Under the pieces are notes generated by a model that saw nothing but the letters and a program-made list of their open reading frames with translations, was not told the DNA's origin and did no database searches. Made by a program: the position numbers and the translations under genes. Below are positions 47,705 through 58,603 of a DNA stretch of 64,000 bases, one piece after another (position 1 is the first letter of the stretch; every line of letters starts with the position of its first letter). The DNA is from Heterohyrax brucei (taxonomy: Eukaryota > Chordata > Mammalia > Hyracoidea > Procaviidae): positions 23,444,001 through 23,508,000 of the forward strand of contig CM053152.1 in assembly GCA_028571685.1 (NCBI GenBank). Reading direction: 5' to 3'.

Positions 47705-48350
47705 CCTTGGTTGTAATATCTTTTCGTGATTTTTTGATATTAACAATAGGTTTTTACTGAAATTTTTCTTCTATGTTCTGTTTTCTTTTGTTTTCTGTTG
47801 ATGGTGGTATCTGTGTATATGATGGAGTTCTCTGTCTGAGGCTTTTCTCAACTATCTCATGATTCTGAGCTGTACATTTTTATGAGGCACTAAAAAGGTC
47901 ATTGGAAATACTGAGGTCATCAATGAAGTTTGTAGAGAATGGATTTTTCTGTTTGGGTTGTCCAGGTGATTTATTTTGTAGAAACCCCAACCATCAGTAA
48001 TGAGCTGTTCAGTTTTCTCCAAGGAAGACTCATCTGTTTTCTTGTCTGAGACGTCTAAGTCTGGTTGCTAGCACTTTCTTGGAAGCATTGGAAATCAATC
48101 TGAGCTTGTCACTGTTGTGTGTCAACTGCTGTTAACCCTATTTTCATTTCTTACTTTGCCTTATTATCATCTGTGCCTTATGGCTTTGAGTCTTCGCCTT
48201 AACCAGGGCATAAATTTATGGTTTCTGTTGGCATAGGGGGAGACAGTTACTTAGATAAAGGAAACTGGGGAGAGATTCTGGATTTTTAATGTTCTTCTTT
48301 AATCTTTAGTTTTCCTGCAGTCAGTCCTACTTTCACCTTCCCTTTTTAAA
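47705..48350. other. RIOK3 intron 1, unassigned part
   Basis: No exon or repeat recognised. Confidence 0.4.
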
Positions 48351-48354
48351 GGTT

Positions 48355-48505
48355 GTTTGCACAGTGGTTAAATGCTACAAGCTGCTAACCAAAAGGTCAG
48401 TGTATTGAATCAGTCAGGCACTCCTTGGAAATTATGGAGCAGTTCTGCTCTGTCACATAAAGCCGATATGAGTTGGAATTGACTCAATGGCAGTAGCTTG
48501 GTTTT
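48355..48505 (+). repeat. AfroSINE
   Basis: Plus-strand copy ('gcacagtggttaaatgctac'). Confidence 0.8.
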
Positions 48506-48517
48506 CTTTTAGAGTGT

Positions 48518-48705
48518 ATGGTGGCAGTGGCATTAAGCGCTCAACTGCTGACAGGAAAGTGGGTGGTTTGAACCCACCAGATGCTCCATGGGAGAAAAGA
48601 CCTGGTAATCTGCTCCTGTAGAGGTTATAGCCTAGGAACGTTATGGGACAGTTCTGTTGTGTCTTACAGGGTCACTGTGAGTTAGAATGAACTTAATAGC
48701 ACACA
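48518..48705 (+). repeat. AfroSINE, long-body variant
   Basis: Plus-strand copy with head 'gtggcattaagcgctcaact' and the extra 'agacctggtaatctgctcct' module. Confidence 0.8.
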
Positions 48706-49364
48706 AAAAAGTGTTTAAACTTGAGTCTTTCTGGCCTACTGTGGAGTGAATCACTTGCTTTTGTAGCTTCCTTGATTGCTTGTTAAATTCTTCCTCTGCT
48801 TTCCAGTTTCCTAAGTTTTTCGCTTTTATTTCCTCTCTTGTTCTTCTTCCTTGATTGGTCTGTATCTTTTTATTCCTTTATTCCAGCTGATTTTTCAGAC
48901 AGCAGCAGAAGTAAAAACACTTGTGTTCCATCTGCCTGCTTGTGTAGCCACTTAACCTCACTACTCACTAGTCTGAGAGTCAGAAATATGGGTGCTTTCA
49001 AGATACTAAGATACAAAAGAGATGTTCCCTTTAAAAGGGCTATTAATAAATGACATCATTTGCTCATTAAACAACATCCTGCTCTTCTTTCCCTAGTGTT
49101 TTTATAAAAACAGGTGTATGCGTATCAGACTTGGTTCAAGTTGGTGAAAAGACCAGCTATAGTAACTACATACATGAATCAAATAGAGTTTACCTACTTT
49201 GAGGATACAGAAGGAAGTCAACAGAGTTATGTGGCGAAAAGATTAGTTCTGGTCTTCAGGTTACAGCCAGTTTCAAGAGTTCAGACCTGATAAGATGTGA
49301 GTGAGTGAACTACTTATTAGACCTTCAGAAAGGTCCCTGTGTTCATCACATCTGGCCTTACCTA
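48706..49364. other. RIOK3 intron 1, unassigned part
   Basis: No exon or repeat recognised. Confidence 0.4.
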
Positions 49365-49367
49365 CCC

Positions 49368-49525
49368 CAAAACCAAACCTGCTGCCGTTGAGTCGATTCC
49401 AACTCACAGTGATCTTATAGTACAGAACAGAATTGCTCCACAGGGTTTCCATTGAACACCTGGTAGAGATGAACTACTGGCCTTTGGTTAGCACATATAC
49501 CACTACATCACTGGGGTTTCTGGCC
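49368..49525 (-). repeat. AfroSINE
   Basis: Reverse-strand copy, 'gctgccgttgagtcgattcc' on the + strand. Confidence 0.85.
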
Positions 49526-50099
49526 TTACATAAGGGCAGAGTACTTCTCCAATAAGCTAAGGTAGGTAAATGTTGGAGGCCAATGCATCTTACCAGTCTC
49601 AGGGTGAGACTAGATGAAACTTAATTCTGATGCACTCAGGTGTAAAGCTAGTTGTCACTTATCACTGTTGAGCACCTGTCTTAACAGCTGGAACCATGTA
49701 AATTCCTGAACCTTAGTGCTATGGAACCTAAACATGGGTCAGTTGATCAGTTGTCTGGGAGTCATGTTAACAGGCCCTTAGGTCACCTTTAGGCCTTTAC
49801 TGGTTGAACCTGATTAATTGTGTCACTAAAACAAATATTATCATGTGCAGTACTCTAAATTAGACAGATAGTAGCATAAGGGAAAACTCTAGGAGAAATA
49901 CCAGGGTTAAAAAAATTAGACAAATTTTTGCCCATTGACAGAACTTTTATTTTTATATAAATTTGGAAAGAGAATCACTTCTGTTTCTTTCATAATGTGA
50001 TCACAACCTGAGACCTGCTGGTAGAATTTCAGGTATATTATTAGTCACATCCTTTCAGTCAACAATAATCCATTTAATACTTACTATGTGCTGCGCTGG
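49526..50099. other. RIOK3 intron 1, unassigned part
   Basis: No exon or repeat recognised. Confidence 0.4.
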
Positions 50100-50255
50100 G
50101 TAACCCTGCTGGCGTAGTGGTTAAGTGCTACGGCTGCTAACCAAAAGGTCAGCAGTTTGAGTCCACCAGGTGCTCCTTGGAAACTCTAAGGCAGTTCTAC
50201 TCTGTCTATAGGGTTGGTGTGAATTGGGATCACCACTAGGTTTGGTTTTTGGTAT
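50100..50255 (+). repeat. AfroSINE, well preserved
   Basis: Head 'ggcgtagtggttaagtgcta', then 'ctgctaaccaaaaggtcagc', tail 'aggtttggtttttggt'. Among the least diverged copies here. Confidence 0.9.
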
Positions 50256-50267
50256 GTGCTAGGCTGA

Positions 50268-50530
50268 AGGCAGTGGTGGTTCAGTGTTAGAATTTTTGCC
50301 TTCCATGCAGCAGGCTCAGGTTTGATTCCTGGCCAATGCACCTGATATGCAGCTACCACCTACTGTCAGTGAAGGCTTGTGTGTTGCTAAGATGCTGAAC
50401 TGGTTTCAGCAGACCTCCCAGACTAAGATGGACTGGGAAGAAAGGGCTGGTCATCCACTTCTGAAAACTCAGCCAGTGAAAGCGATATAGATTATAATAG
50501 GATTCATATTCAGTCATAGGGATGGTGTTC
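50268..50530 (+). repeat. tRNA-Gly(GCC)-derived SINE
   Basis: The head at 50268-50341 follows tRNA-Gly(GCC): 'ggtggttcagtgttagaatt', anticodon loop ttTGCCttc, B box-like ggtttgattcctggcc, end aatgca. The body 'gaaggcttgtgtgttgctaa', then gatgctgaactggtttcagc, is unlike AfroSINE. It may be the PSINE-type family of paenungulates (from memory). Confidence 0.75.
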
Positions 50531-50536
50531 ATGGGG

Positions 50537-50900
50537 TGTTGAGTCATCTAGTGCTACTTCAACAGAAATACGACAGGTGGGTGGCTTTATAAAGAGAAAT
50601 TTTATTTTGTCACAGTCAAGTAGGCTAAAAGTCAAAATTCAGGGTCTCAGCTCCAGAGGAAGATTTGTTCTGCTGGCTCTGGAAAGGGTCCTTGTCATCA
50701 GTCTTTCCCTGGACTGTAAGCTTCTAAGGCACAGGAACCTTGGTCCTTTCCAGAAGACACAGGTCTAGGCACTGCTCCTTGGTGATATAAGGTTGCCAAA
50801 TCTCTCTGCTAGTTTGTTTCTTTTTTATCTTGTAAGATTGCATCATGGCACCAAACAATCTTACACATTGTGTCCTCTTCCACCAACACATCCTCCCTCA
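50537..50900 (-). mobile_element. MaLR-like LTR, partial
   Basis: Reverse-strand relative of the LTR at 35.27 kb, sharing 'agagaaattttattttgtca' and aggctaaaagtc. The far end is not recognisable. Confidence 0.6.
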
Positions 50901-51209
50901 TTAGCATTATAAGAAAATAAGAACATCCACCTGGGAAGCCCACATAAGCAATGGGGTTCACATGGAATCCAAACAAGGGAAGTTACCTGAACACATTAGT
51001 TAGTGTGTGTAGTGTTCTTATAGCCTGGTGCTGCCTGCAGCTGTTAAGAACATACTAACTAGATGAGAGAGCTTTTGGCTCTTTAAATTTATCCTCAATT
51101 AGATTTGAACTGAGAGGTATTTCTACTTTGGGTAATTTCTACAAATAGGTAATGATTCAATGATAAAATAATCTCATTTTTAAGTTTGGGAGATATTTTA
51201 TATCATTAT

Positions 51210-54200
51210 GATTTTTTATTTTATTTATTGTGATTGAGTGACAGTATACAGTCCAGTTTAAATTTGCCTGCACACCTATGTGCAGCTCCTACTGCTCTCC
51301 TGACCTGGTGACAGCACATTCTTCCTTTCTGTTCTATACATGTCATATCCTCTTACCAATCACCTGTCCCCTCTTCCCCACCCTCTGTACTACCTCTAGT
51401 AAGAGGCCAGTAGGACAACATCCTATAGATGCACAGAACCATGAAGTATACACACGACATGGTCACTGTTGCCGAGTCCAGTCTTTTCCTGTCTGAGGAG
51501 TTGACCTGAGTAATAATTTATGGACAGGGGTAGTGTCAGGTGTAGGGGCCATGCTCCCAGGGGAACCCCAAGGCCTTCAAACCATCAATTGTGGTCTTTT
51601 AGTGGAGTTCTCAGGGTGCACCCCTTTTTTATTCTCATGTTGCCACTAAGATGCAACGTTGTGAGCCCCCAATCATGGCTGTCGCTGGTGGTGGCTGGGC
51701 ACCATCTGGTTCTTCTGGTCTCAGGTTGATGTAGTCACCTATTCACATGGGTCTTTCTGTGTTCTGGGTTCTCTTTCCCCCATGTCATCATTGTCCTTGG
51801 CTGACATCTGTTCCAGCTGAGTTGGGACCATTTGGTGTACCTCAGATAGCAGCTTGCTAGCTTTTAAGACCCCAGACACAACTCACCAACATGGGGTACA
51901 GAAGACTCTTAACAATAGGCTAGTTATACCAATTGGCCTCGATGCCCTCTGAGAGTATGGCCCCTGGACCCCCACCTCTGCTATTCTGTCCTTGCAGTAT
52001 TGTTGGAAGAGTATTCGTGTTATGTTGAAGTCCAGCTAAACTGATCTTCTTTCTAGTGTGTGCTGTCACTGATTTCACCCAACCAAATTTCTATCAACTA
52101 TCTAATCTATGACAAGCCTTCTCCCTCCCACCCTTGCAGCCATCAAAGAGTCTTTTCTTCTGTACGTGAGTCTGTTTTTAAGTCATTATATTAGGGGTCT
52201 CATACAGTGTTTGTCCTTGTGCTGCTGACTTATTTTGCACAACATAATGTCTTCCATTTGAAATCAGGATATGAGATGCTTCCTGAAATAATCATTGTTC
52301 CTTATCATTGCATAGTGTTCCATTGAATATGCACATAATAGTTTATTCATCTATTTATCTGTTGTTGGACATCTGGATTGATTTCATCTTTTTGCTATTG
52401 TGGACTGTGCTGCAGTAAACATTTGTGTGCATGTATCTGTTCGTGTGACTGCCCTTGTCTGTAGGATATATTCCCAGCTGTGGGATTACTGGGTCAAATG
52501 GTACATCTGCTTCCAGCTTTTTAAGGAAGTGCCAGATTGCTTTCAAAAGTGGTTGTACCATTTTGTATTCTCACTAGCAGTGTTAGAAGAGTTCCAATTT
52601 CTCCACAGCCTCTCCAGCATTTGTTTTGTGTTTTTTGGATCATGGCCAACCTTGTTGGGGTGAGATGATCTCATCATAGTTTTGAATTTCTTTAATAGTT
52701 AATGATCATGCGCAATTCGACATGTGTCTTTTGGCTACCTGGATCTCCTCTTTAGAGAAATGTCTTTCTCCTTTGCCCATCGCTTATTTGGATTATTTAT
52801 CTTTATCTTGTTGATATTTTGTGGAACCTGATAGATTATGGATATCAGACACTGGTCTGACATATAGTTGCCAAATGTTTTTTCCCATACTGTAGGTGGC
52901 CTTTTAATTCTTTTGATAAAGTCTTTGGGTAAGCAAAAGTGTTTGATTCTTAGTAGTTCCCATTTATCTCACGTCCCTTCTGTTGATTGTGCTTTGTTTG
53001 TCGGATTCTGAAGTCTGTCTACATTGTGTATTAGAACTAACATTGCTGATCCTATTTTTTCTTGGATGAGCTTTATTGTTTTAGATTGGTACTTAGGTGC
53101 TTTATCCAGTTTGAGTTGGTTTTTGTATAAGGTGTGAGATAAGGGTCTTGTTTCAATTTTTTGCAGATGGCTATCCGATTTTGCCAGCACCGTTTGTTAG
53201 AGAGACTGTTTTTACTTCAGTTTAAAATCTTAGGGCCTTTGTCAAATATCAGCTGCTCATAGGAAGATGGTGGTATCTCTGGGGTCTCAGCTCTGTTCCG
53301 TGGGTGTATATGTCTCTTTTTGTACCAGTACCAGGCTCTTTTGACAACTATGGCAATGTAATAGGTTCTAAAGTCAGGTGGTGAGGGGCCTGCCATGTGT
53401 TGGTGTTCTTCAGTAGAGCTTTACTTGTCAGAGTTTCTTCCTTTTCCAAACAAAGTTGGTGATTGGTTTCTCCATCTCATTAAAAAATGTCACAGGAGTT
53501 TATATTGGGATTGTGTTATATAAGTAGGCTGCTTTGAGTAAAATAGACATTTACATTTTCATAATGTTAAGTCTTCCTATATTAGTTTCTTGCAATAAGG
53601 ACTTGTAGTTCTCTTTGTAGGGTCTCTTCTTTCTCTAGTTATATTTATTGCTGGGTATTTATTTTATCTTCTTGGGGGCTATAGAAAATGGTATTGATTT
53701 GGTGATTTCTTTAGTGATCTATTTGTGGGTATAAAGGAACCCTACTAATTTATGTTTATCTTGTATCCTGAGACTTTTTTGAACTCTTCTGTCAGTTTGA
53801 GTAGTTTACCTATGTATTCTTTAGAATTTTCTGCATATACAGTCATATCATCTGCAAAGAAAGAGATTTTTACTACTTCTTTGCCGGTGCAGATGCGCTT
53901 TACTTCTTTGTCTTGTCTACATGCTCTGGCTAGAACTTCTAGTACAATGTTGAATAGGAGAGGTGATAGTGGGCATCCTTGTCTAGTTCCCATTCTCAAG
54001 GGCAGTTTCAGTCTCTCTACATTCAGGGTGAATGTAGGTGGTTGGCTTTGTATAAATGACTCTTATTGCATTGAGGAATTTGCCTTCTATTCCTATTTTG
54101 CTGAGACTTTTTAGCATGAATGGGTGTTAGACTTTATCAAATGCTTTGTGTTATTTATGTGGTTGATCACATTAATTGTTTTCTGATGTCGAACCAACCT

Positions 54201-54285
54201 TGCATCCCTGGTATGAATCCAACTTGGTCATGATGAATTATTTTTTTGATATGTCGTTGAATTCTATTGGCAAGTATTTTGTTGA
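51210..54285 (-). mobile_element. L1 'D', 5'-truncated, ends beside RIOK3 exon 2
   Basis: The 3' end is at the left (T-rich run at 51210) and the truncated 5' end at 54285 lies inside the RT domain. TTATATCATTAT flanks it at 51198-51209 and 54286-54297. It contains the ORF2 C-terminal part and the RT catalytic region. It is antisense to RIOK3 and its 5' edge lies 56 bp upstream of the exon 2 acceptor junction. Confidence 0.88.
53745..53999 (-). pseudogene. L1 'D' ORF2p RT fragment
   Basis: 84 residues with [32 protein letters not shown] and [19 protein letters not shown]. This is the core of the non-LTR RT including the catalytic FADD, with no stop in this piece. Confidence 0.85.
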
Positions 54286-54341
54286 TTATATCATTATTAT
54301 GAAGTGTGAAATTAATTGCCTTTTTTCTTCCCCTGAAATAG

Positions 54342-54460
54342 TGTCCATGGGCTGTCCCTCAAAATACAGTCTCTTGTTCCTTGGCTGATGTAATGAGTGA
54401 ACAATTAGCAAAGGAATTACAATTAGAAGAAGAAGCTGCTGCTTTTCCTGAAGTTGGTGG
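54342..54460 (+). CDS. RIOK3: RIOK3 coding exon 2
   Basis: It begins [20 protein letters not shown] and runs through the acidic stretch [13 protein letters not shown], as in human RIOK3. The acceptor is a pyrimidine-rich tract ending in aatag at 54337-54341. The donor gtaagt at 54461 gives phase 2 (119 nt, 39 codons plus 2 nt). A possible alternative donor (gtgggt) lies four bases earlier but would break the phase into exon 3. With the donor used here the exon 2/3 junction reads EVGGTAEGP, one residue longer than human EVAVAEGP. The exon sits only 56 bp downstream of the truncated end of an antisense L1. Confidence 0.93.
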
Positions 54461-54589
54461 GTAAGTAAAATTCACCAGGAAACTATTTTATCAGCAGCTT
54501 ATTGTAATAGTTTTAGAATTTGAGTAATGATTGCTGTGACAAGTGATTAAGATATCCTTTGTAACAAACAATGCAATGGAAAGAGCACC

Positions 54590-54720
54590 ATACTGTAAGT
54601 CCAATGATATTTGAGCTTTCGTGCTGTTTCTGTGTGACTGGTTCTCAGCGTAATCTTGGGCAAACCATTCTGTTTCTCTGTGTTTTAGTCATGTTAATGT
54701 AGCAGTAGAACTAGCTAATC
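54590..54720 (+). repeat. MIR SINE fragment
   Basis: 'tgtgactggttctcagcgta', then atcttgggcaaacc and 'ctgtttctctgtgttttagt' resemble the MIR core. Confidence 0.55.
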
Positions 54721-54807
54721 TCCAAATTGTCAAACAGTGAGATGGTGTACAGTTTTAAGAAGTGTTTATAGTTTATTAGTAACTATTTTATGTACTTTTT
54801 TTTTTTT

Positions 54808-54985
54808 AGAACACAGCACTAGTAAATTGATGGTCAGTGTTTCAAACCCACCAGCCTTTCTGTGGGAGAAAGATGTAACAGTCAGCTTCAGTAAAGGTGA
54901 CTGCCTTGGAAGCCCTATGGGGCAGTTCTACTGTGTTCTGTAGCTTCGCTATGAGTTGGAATCCATTGGATGGCAGTATGGGTTC
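54808..54985 (+). repeat. AfroSINE long-body variant, 5'-truncated
   Basis: Carries 'ctgtgggagaaagatgtaac', then cttggaagccctatggggca. The head is degraded. Confidence 0.75.
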
Positions 54986-55196
54986 AGCTTTCTTTTGTAG
55001 CTTTCTCAGTTCTAATTGGTGTTCTCACAGTCATATATCATTGGTCATGAAGGAAGTGTGAATGTTGTGATGGAGCTCTTTCCCATTGTTTCTTCAGTAG
55101 AATTTTAACATTGAAAAGGCATGCCCTACTCTCAAAATTAGTATCATTTGTTTATATAAGCACATTATATTAGTTTGTATTGCCTTATTTTGATAG

Positions 55197-55342
55197 CACT
55201 GCTGAAGGCCCATTTATTACTGGAGAAAACATTGAGACCTCCAGCGACCTAATGCTGGCTCAGATGCTACAAATGGAATTTGACAGAGAATATGATGCAC
55301 AGCTAAGGCGTGAAGAGAAAAAATTCAATGGAGATAGCAAAG
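55197..55342 (+). CDS. RIOK3: RIOK3 coding exon 3
   Basis: It encodes TAEGPFITGENIETSS, then DLMLAQMLQMEFDREYD and AQLRREEKKFNGDSK. This is an almost exact match to the conserved RIOK3 N-terminal region that precedes the RIO domain. The LMLAQMLQMEFDREYD segment resembles a ubiquitin-interacting-type helix seen in this part of the family (inference). The acceptor is ttttgatag just before 55197 and the donor is gtatta at 55343, leaving phase 1. The length, 146 nt, fits the phases of exons 2 and 4. Confidence 0.95.
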
Positions 55343-55433
55343 GTATTATGACTCTATTGTAACATTGTTGGGTGGTAGAAAGTGCCTCTAACATACCCTT
55401 AAATGAATCTTCAACTATTTTTGCCTTTTTAAG

Positions 55434-55541
55434 TTTCCATTTCCTTTGAAAATTATCGAAAAGTGCATCCTTATGAAGATAGTGATAGTTCTGAAGATGA
55501 GGTTGACTGGCAAGATACCCGTGATGATCCCTACATACCAG
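55434..55541 (+). CDS. RIOK3: RIOK3 coding exon 4
   Basis: It encodes VSISFENYRKVHPYEDSD, then SSEDEVDWQDTRDDPYIP, a strongly acidic and probably disordered linker characteristic of RIOK3. The serines within SDSSEDE form a casein-kinase-2-type phosphorylation context (inference). It is bounded by ttttaag at 55427-55433 and a gtatca donor at 55542. It is 108 nt long, and phase 1 is kept on both sides. Only 91 bp of intron separate it from exon 3. Confidence 0.95.
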
Positions 55542-55761
55542 GTATCAGTGCTTTTAAATACTGGAGGGAGGAAGGGGGAGTGTCCAGGCTGGAAACACAG
55601 GAAGACAGTTTTTCCAATGAACCCTTTTAGTTTTGTGTTTAGCTTTCAATCTGTCACTTGGTAATTTGCTGTTAGATTCATAGGTCTTTTCAGACAATGT
55701 TGAATGCAGCAATATAGTCTTTGCTATTTTTATATACTTGGCTTGTCTTAATCGCCTTTAG

Positions 55762-55871
55762 CAAAACCAGTTCCTACTCCCAAAAAGGGTTTTATTGGAA
55801 AAGGAAAAGACATCACCACCAAACATGATGAAGTAGTATGTGGGAGAAAGAATACAGCAAGAATGGAAAAT
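55762..55871 (+). CDS. RIOK3: RIOK3 coding exon 5
   Basis: It encodes AKPVPTPKKGFIGKGKDI, then TTKHDEVVCGRKNTARMEN, matching human RIOK3 residue for residue as far as I can recall. It is a basic linker between the acidic region and the N-terminal helices of the RIO domain. The acceptor is cgcctttag at 55753-55761 and the donor gtaagt at 55872. The exon ends in phase 0. Confidence 0.95.
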
Positions 55872-56236
55872 GTAAGTTACAGAAAATATCTGTATCTGAA
55901 TTGAGAATTTTGTTTGAATAAGTTAAAGGCATGTGACTTTAAGTAAGATATCTGAAATTTCTAAAAATAGCCTTTTTTCCTTTCTGAGGATGTTTAGATG
56001 GGAAAATAGCAATACCATGAAAACTCAGCTACTAATAAAAATAAAGTTCTACAATAGTTTTAAGAGATACAGCTTGATTTATGTTGATTCTAAAATTAAG
56101 AAATTATTCTTATGAAAGTGGTATCTTTGTTTAATCTTTATCATAATATTTTGTATAAACTACTATCACTAACTGAGAAATAGCTAACAGGTGATTGGGA
56201 GATAGGCATGGGAGGGAGAATTACTTTTTACCACAT
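55872..56236. other. RIOK3 intron 5, unassigned part
   Basis: AT-rich, no repeat recognised. Confidence 0.4.
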
Positions 56237-56568
56237 AGGCAGTCCCTGAGTTATGAACATCTGACTTACTGACAGCTCGTGCTTAACCAATAGACTGCCA
56301 TAAAGCCTATTATATTAAAAATTGGAATTAAATCCAGTAGTTCATAATAGCAAACACATTCATTGCCTTGTGCTGTTCATGAAAACATTGTGCAGCGTGG
56401 AAGTGTTTCTTAAATGTTTTACATGCATAGAAAGGTCAAATATGTACTATATACTAAGGAAAATGTTGGACTTACACTGAGAACTGTGTGTACCTTTTTT
56501 GACTTACCTACAAATTATAGACAGTCTTAATAACAGGTCTCATTTGTAACTTGGGACTGCATGTGTAG
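56237..56568. mobile_element. MITE-like DNA element with inverted ends
   Basis: Left end ggcagtccctgagttatgaa and right end (reversed) tgcagtcccaagttacaaat form terminal inverted repeats about 330 bp apart. It resembles non-autonomous Tigger/pogo- or mariner-related elements, but the family is not certain. Confidence 0.55.
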
Positions 56569-56764
56569 TTTTTGAACCTTTTCAATTTTTTATCTTATGT
56601 GTGAACTACCCCTACAGTACTGGAAAAAAAATTAATTAAAAAAGCATTCTTCTTTCACAGTGTAGTTAAAATAAAACATTGAGACTTTGGAACACAAATG
56701 TGTGTTAAGAAAGTATATAATTAAATTATATTAACTGGAGAAATATTCTACATCTGACTGAAAT

Positions 56765-56958
56765 AGCGCTGTCCAATAGAACTCTTTGTGATAATAGAAA
56801 TATTCTATAGTGATGCTGTTCATTGTGGTAGCCATTACCCACATTTGGCTATTGAGCAATTGAAATATGGTGGATTAACTGAGGAACTGAACTTTTTGTT
56901 TAACTTTAGATAGTTTAAATTTAAATATTCACATGTGGCTACCATGTTGGACATTGTA
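56765..56958 (+). mobile_element. MER5-like hAT-Charlie element
   Basis: GCGCTGTCCAATAGAA at the left and reversed CTACAATGTCCAACATGG at the right match MER5 terminal repeats. 'cacatttggctattgagcaa' is also typical. About 195 bp, ancient. Confidence 0.75.
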
Positions 56959-57426
56959 GCTCTAGTACATAATTGTCATGGAGTGGGCATAGCTTGCTAT
57001 ACTAACCTTGTCTCTCAACTAGTAAATTAGGAAATTGCACTTCTTTGATGAGAATTGGACTAGCCTTCAAAATATAGTGTCGTGTCCTTTGGCTGCTCTA
57101 AAGGCCAGGTACAAAGCATATGCTGAAAGACTGTAGTGTTCAGATGTAATTTTTTTTTTTTTTTCCTGGCATAGAACAAGATTAGTCTTCTGTTCAATTT
57201 TATGCCCTATGGGAAAACCCTTTTCGAGTTGCTATTTCTTAGGTGATATTGCTCCCTTTTCTGTTAAGTTTATTAGTGAATTATTTTTCTCTGTAATACC
57301 ATTAGGTTCTGCTTTTTTAGCATGATCGTCTTTGGAATGAGAAACCAGTTCTGAGTAAAGACTGATCTTTTTTGTTCTGTCCATTTTAAAGCATTCAGGT
57401 AATGAGTGTAGCTTTTCTCTTGGCAG

Positions 57427-57570
57427 TTTGCACCTGAGTTTCAGGTAGGAGATGGAATTGGAATGGATTTAAAACTATCAAACCATGTTTTCAATGCTTT
57501 AAAACGACATGCATACTCAGAAGAACGTCGAAGTGCCCGTGTCCATGAGAAAAAGGAACATTCTACAGCA
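57427..57570 (+). CDS. RIOK3: RIOK3 coding exon 6
   Basis: It encodes FAPEFQVGDGIGMDLKLS, then NHVFNALKRHAYSEERRS and ARVHEKKEHSTA. This matches human RIOK3 with K-R at a position where human has K-Q. The segment leads into the N-lobe of the RIO kinase domain. It has exactly 48 codons, phase 0 at both ends, with acceptor ttggcag and donor gtaagt. The intron before it (about 1.55 kb) contains two DNA-transposon fossils. Confidence 0.95.
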
Positions 57571-58200
57571 GTAAGTGTTCTTAACTTTTGTGTAATGGAA
57601 AGATTTATATTAGCGAACCTGATGTTTTGGGGGAGGAAGCTTCATGTTTGATAATATTGGCTTTTCACATTAAAGATTAAATAATATGCATGTGGATTTA
57701 CTATTTGTATTTTTTTAGTTAATTTTTAACCACTTATTCAAGGCTAAGATTTTAGTATCTTAATTAATTTGGACTGTGTAGTTGTTATTGCAGCTGGATG
57801 TTTCAGGATTATTTTTTTTAAAAGTAGTTACCTGTTATTTACATGTTTCTAATAACTTAATAGTCTAATGTTTTACAGTAATGAAGATAAAAATAATGTC
57901 TTTAATATCTAGGGAATAAATTACTAACCCTTAAGAAAAATAAACAACTAATAATAAGTATACTAGGAGAACTATTTAAACTTTGAGAAGAAAATAGGAT
58001 TTTTACTAAGCTAGTTGTCTTTTTATGGTTTCTTATATAGTCACTTTTAAACACTAGAGTTACAGTCTATGAAAGTGAATTTATCTTGATAACAGTTATA
58101 ATAGCCTATTATATACACAACTAGGTAAGTTAAAAAATAAAAGTAAAAACTACAAAAAAGTTCTTTAATGTAAGATTGGAAATAGTTCACAAGTATTTTA
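57571..58200. other. RIOK3 intron 6, unassigned part
   Basis: AT-rich, no repeat recognised before the L1 tail. Confidence 0.4.
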
Positions 58201-58373
58201 TATATATATATTTTTTATTGTAATTGAGTGAAAGTGTACAATCCAGTTCAAATTCGCATGCCCACCTATGTGTAGCTCCTGCTGCTCTCCTTGCCTGGTG
58301 ACAGCACACTCCTCCTTTCTGTTCTGTACAAGTCATATCCTCTCAACAACCTCCTGTCCCCTCTTCGCCACGC
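58201..58373 (-). mobile_element. Short L1 3' end
   Basis: Same 3' terminus as L1 'C' and 'D' (reverse of ...gcatgcgaatttgaactgga), heavily 5'-truncated. It is 55 bp upstream of RIOK3 exon 7. Confidence 0.8.
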
Positions 58374-58428
58374 AAAATGTTTTTTGATGCTGTAGTCATT
58401 TTTATTTACAGTGCTTTATCTTTTACAG

Positions 58429-58556
58429 GAAAAAGCAGTTGATCCTAAGACACGTTTGCTTATGTATAAAATGGTGAACTCTGGAATGCTGGAGACAATC
58501 ACTGGCTGTATTAGCACAGGAAAGGAATCTGTTGTCTTTCATGCATATGGAGGGAG
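58429..58556 (+). CDS. RIOK3: RIOK3 coding exon 7 with RIO ATP-binding loop
   Basis: It encodes EKAVDPKTRLLMYKMVNS, then GMLETITGCISTGKESVV and FHAYGG. The STGKESVV motif is the RIO-family phosphate-binding loop that replaces the Gly-rich loop of ordinary kinases, so the ATP site starts here. The acceptor is ttttacag and the donor gtaaat at 58557, leaving phase 2. The total coding sequence visible is 800 nt, about 266 residues, roughly half of the ~519-residue human protein. The catalytic loop, metal-binding Asp and C-terminus are not in the window. I scanned 58.6-64.0 kb for the next human segment (SMEDEKEDSK...) and did not see it. Confidence 0.95.
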
Positions 58557-58603
58557 GTAAATGAGCAAATGAAGTACCGTCATATTAACAAAAGCTTAGC
58601 CCC

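Noticed and set aside
50268-50341. Functional tRNA-Gly gene
   Set aside because: Several stem changes and an attached SINE body show it is a SINE head.
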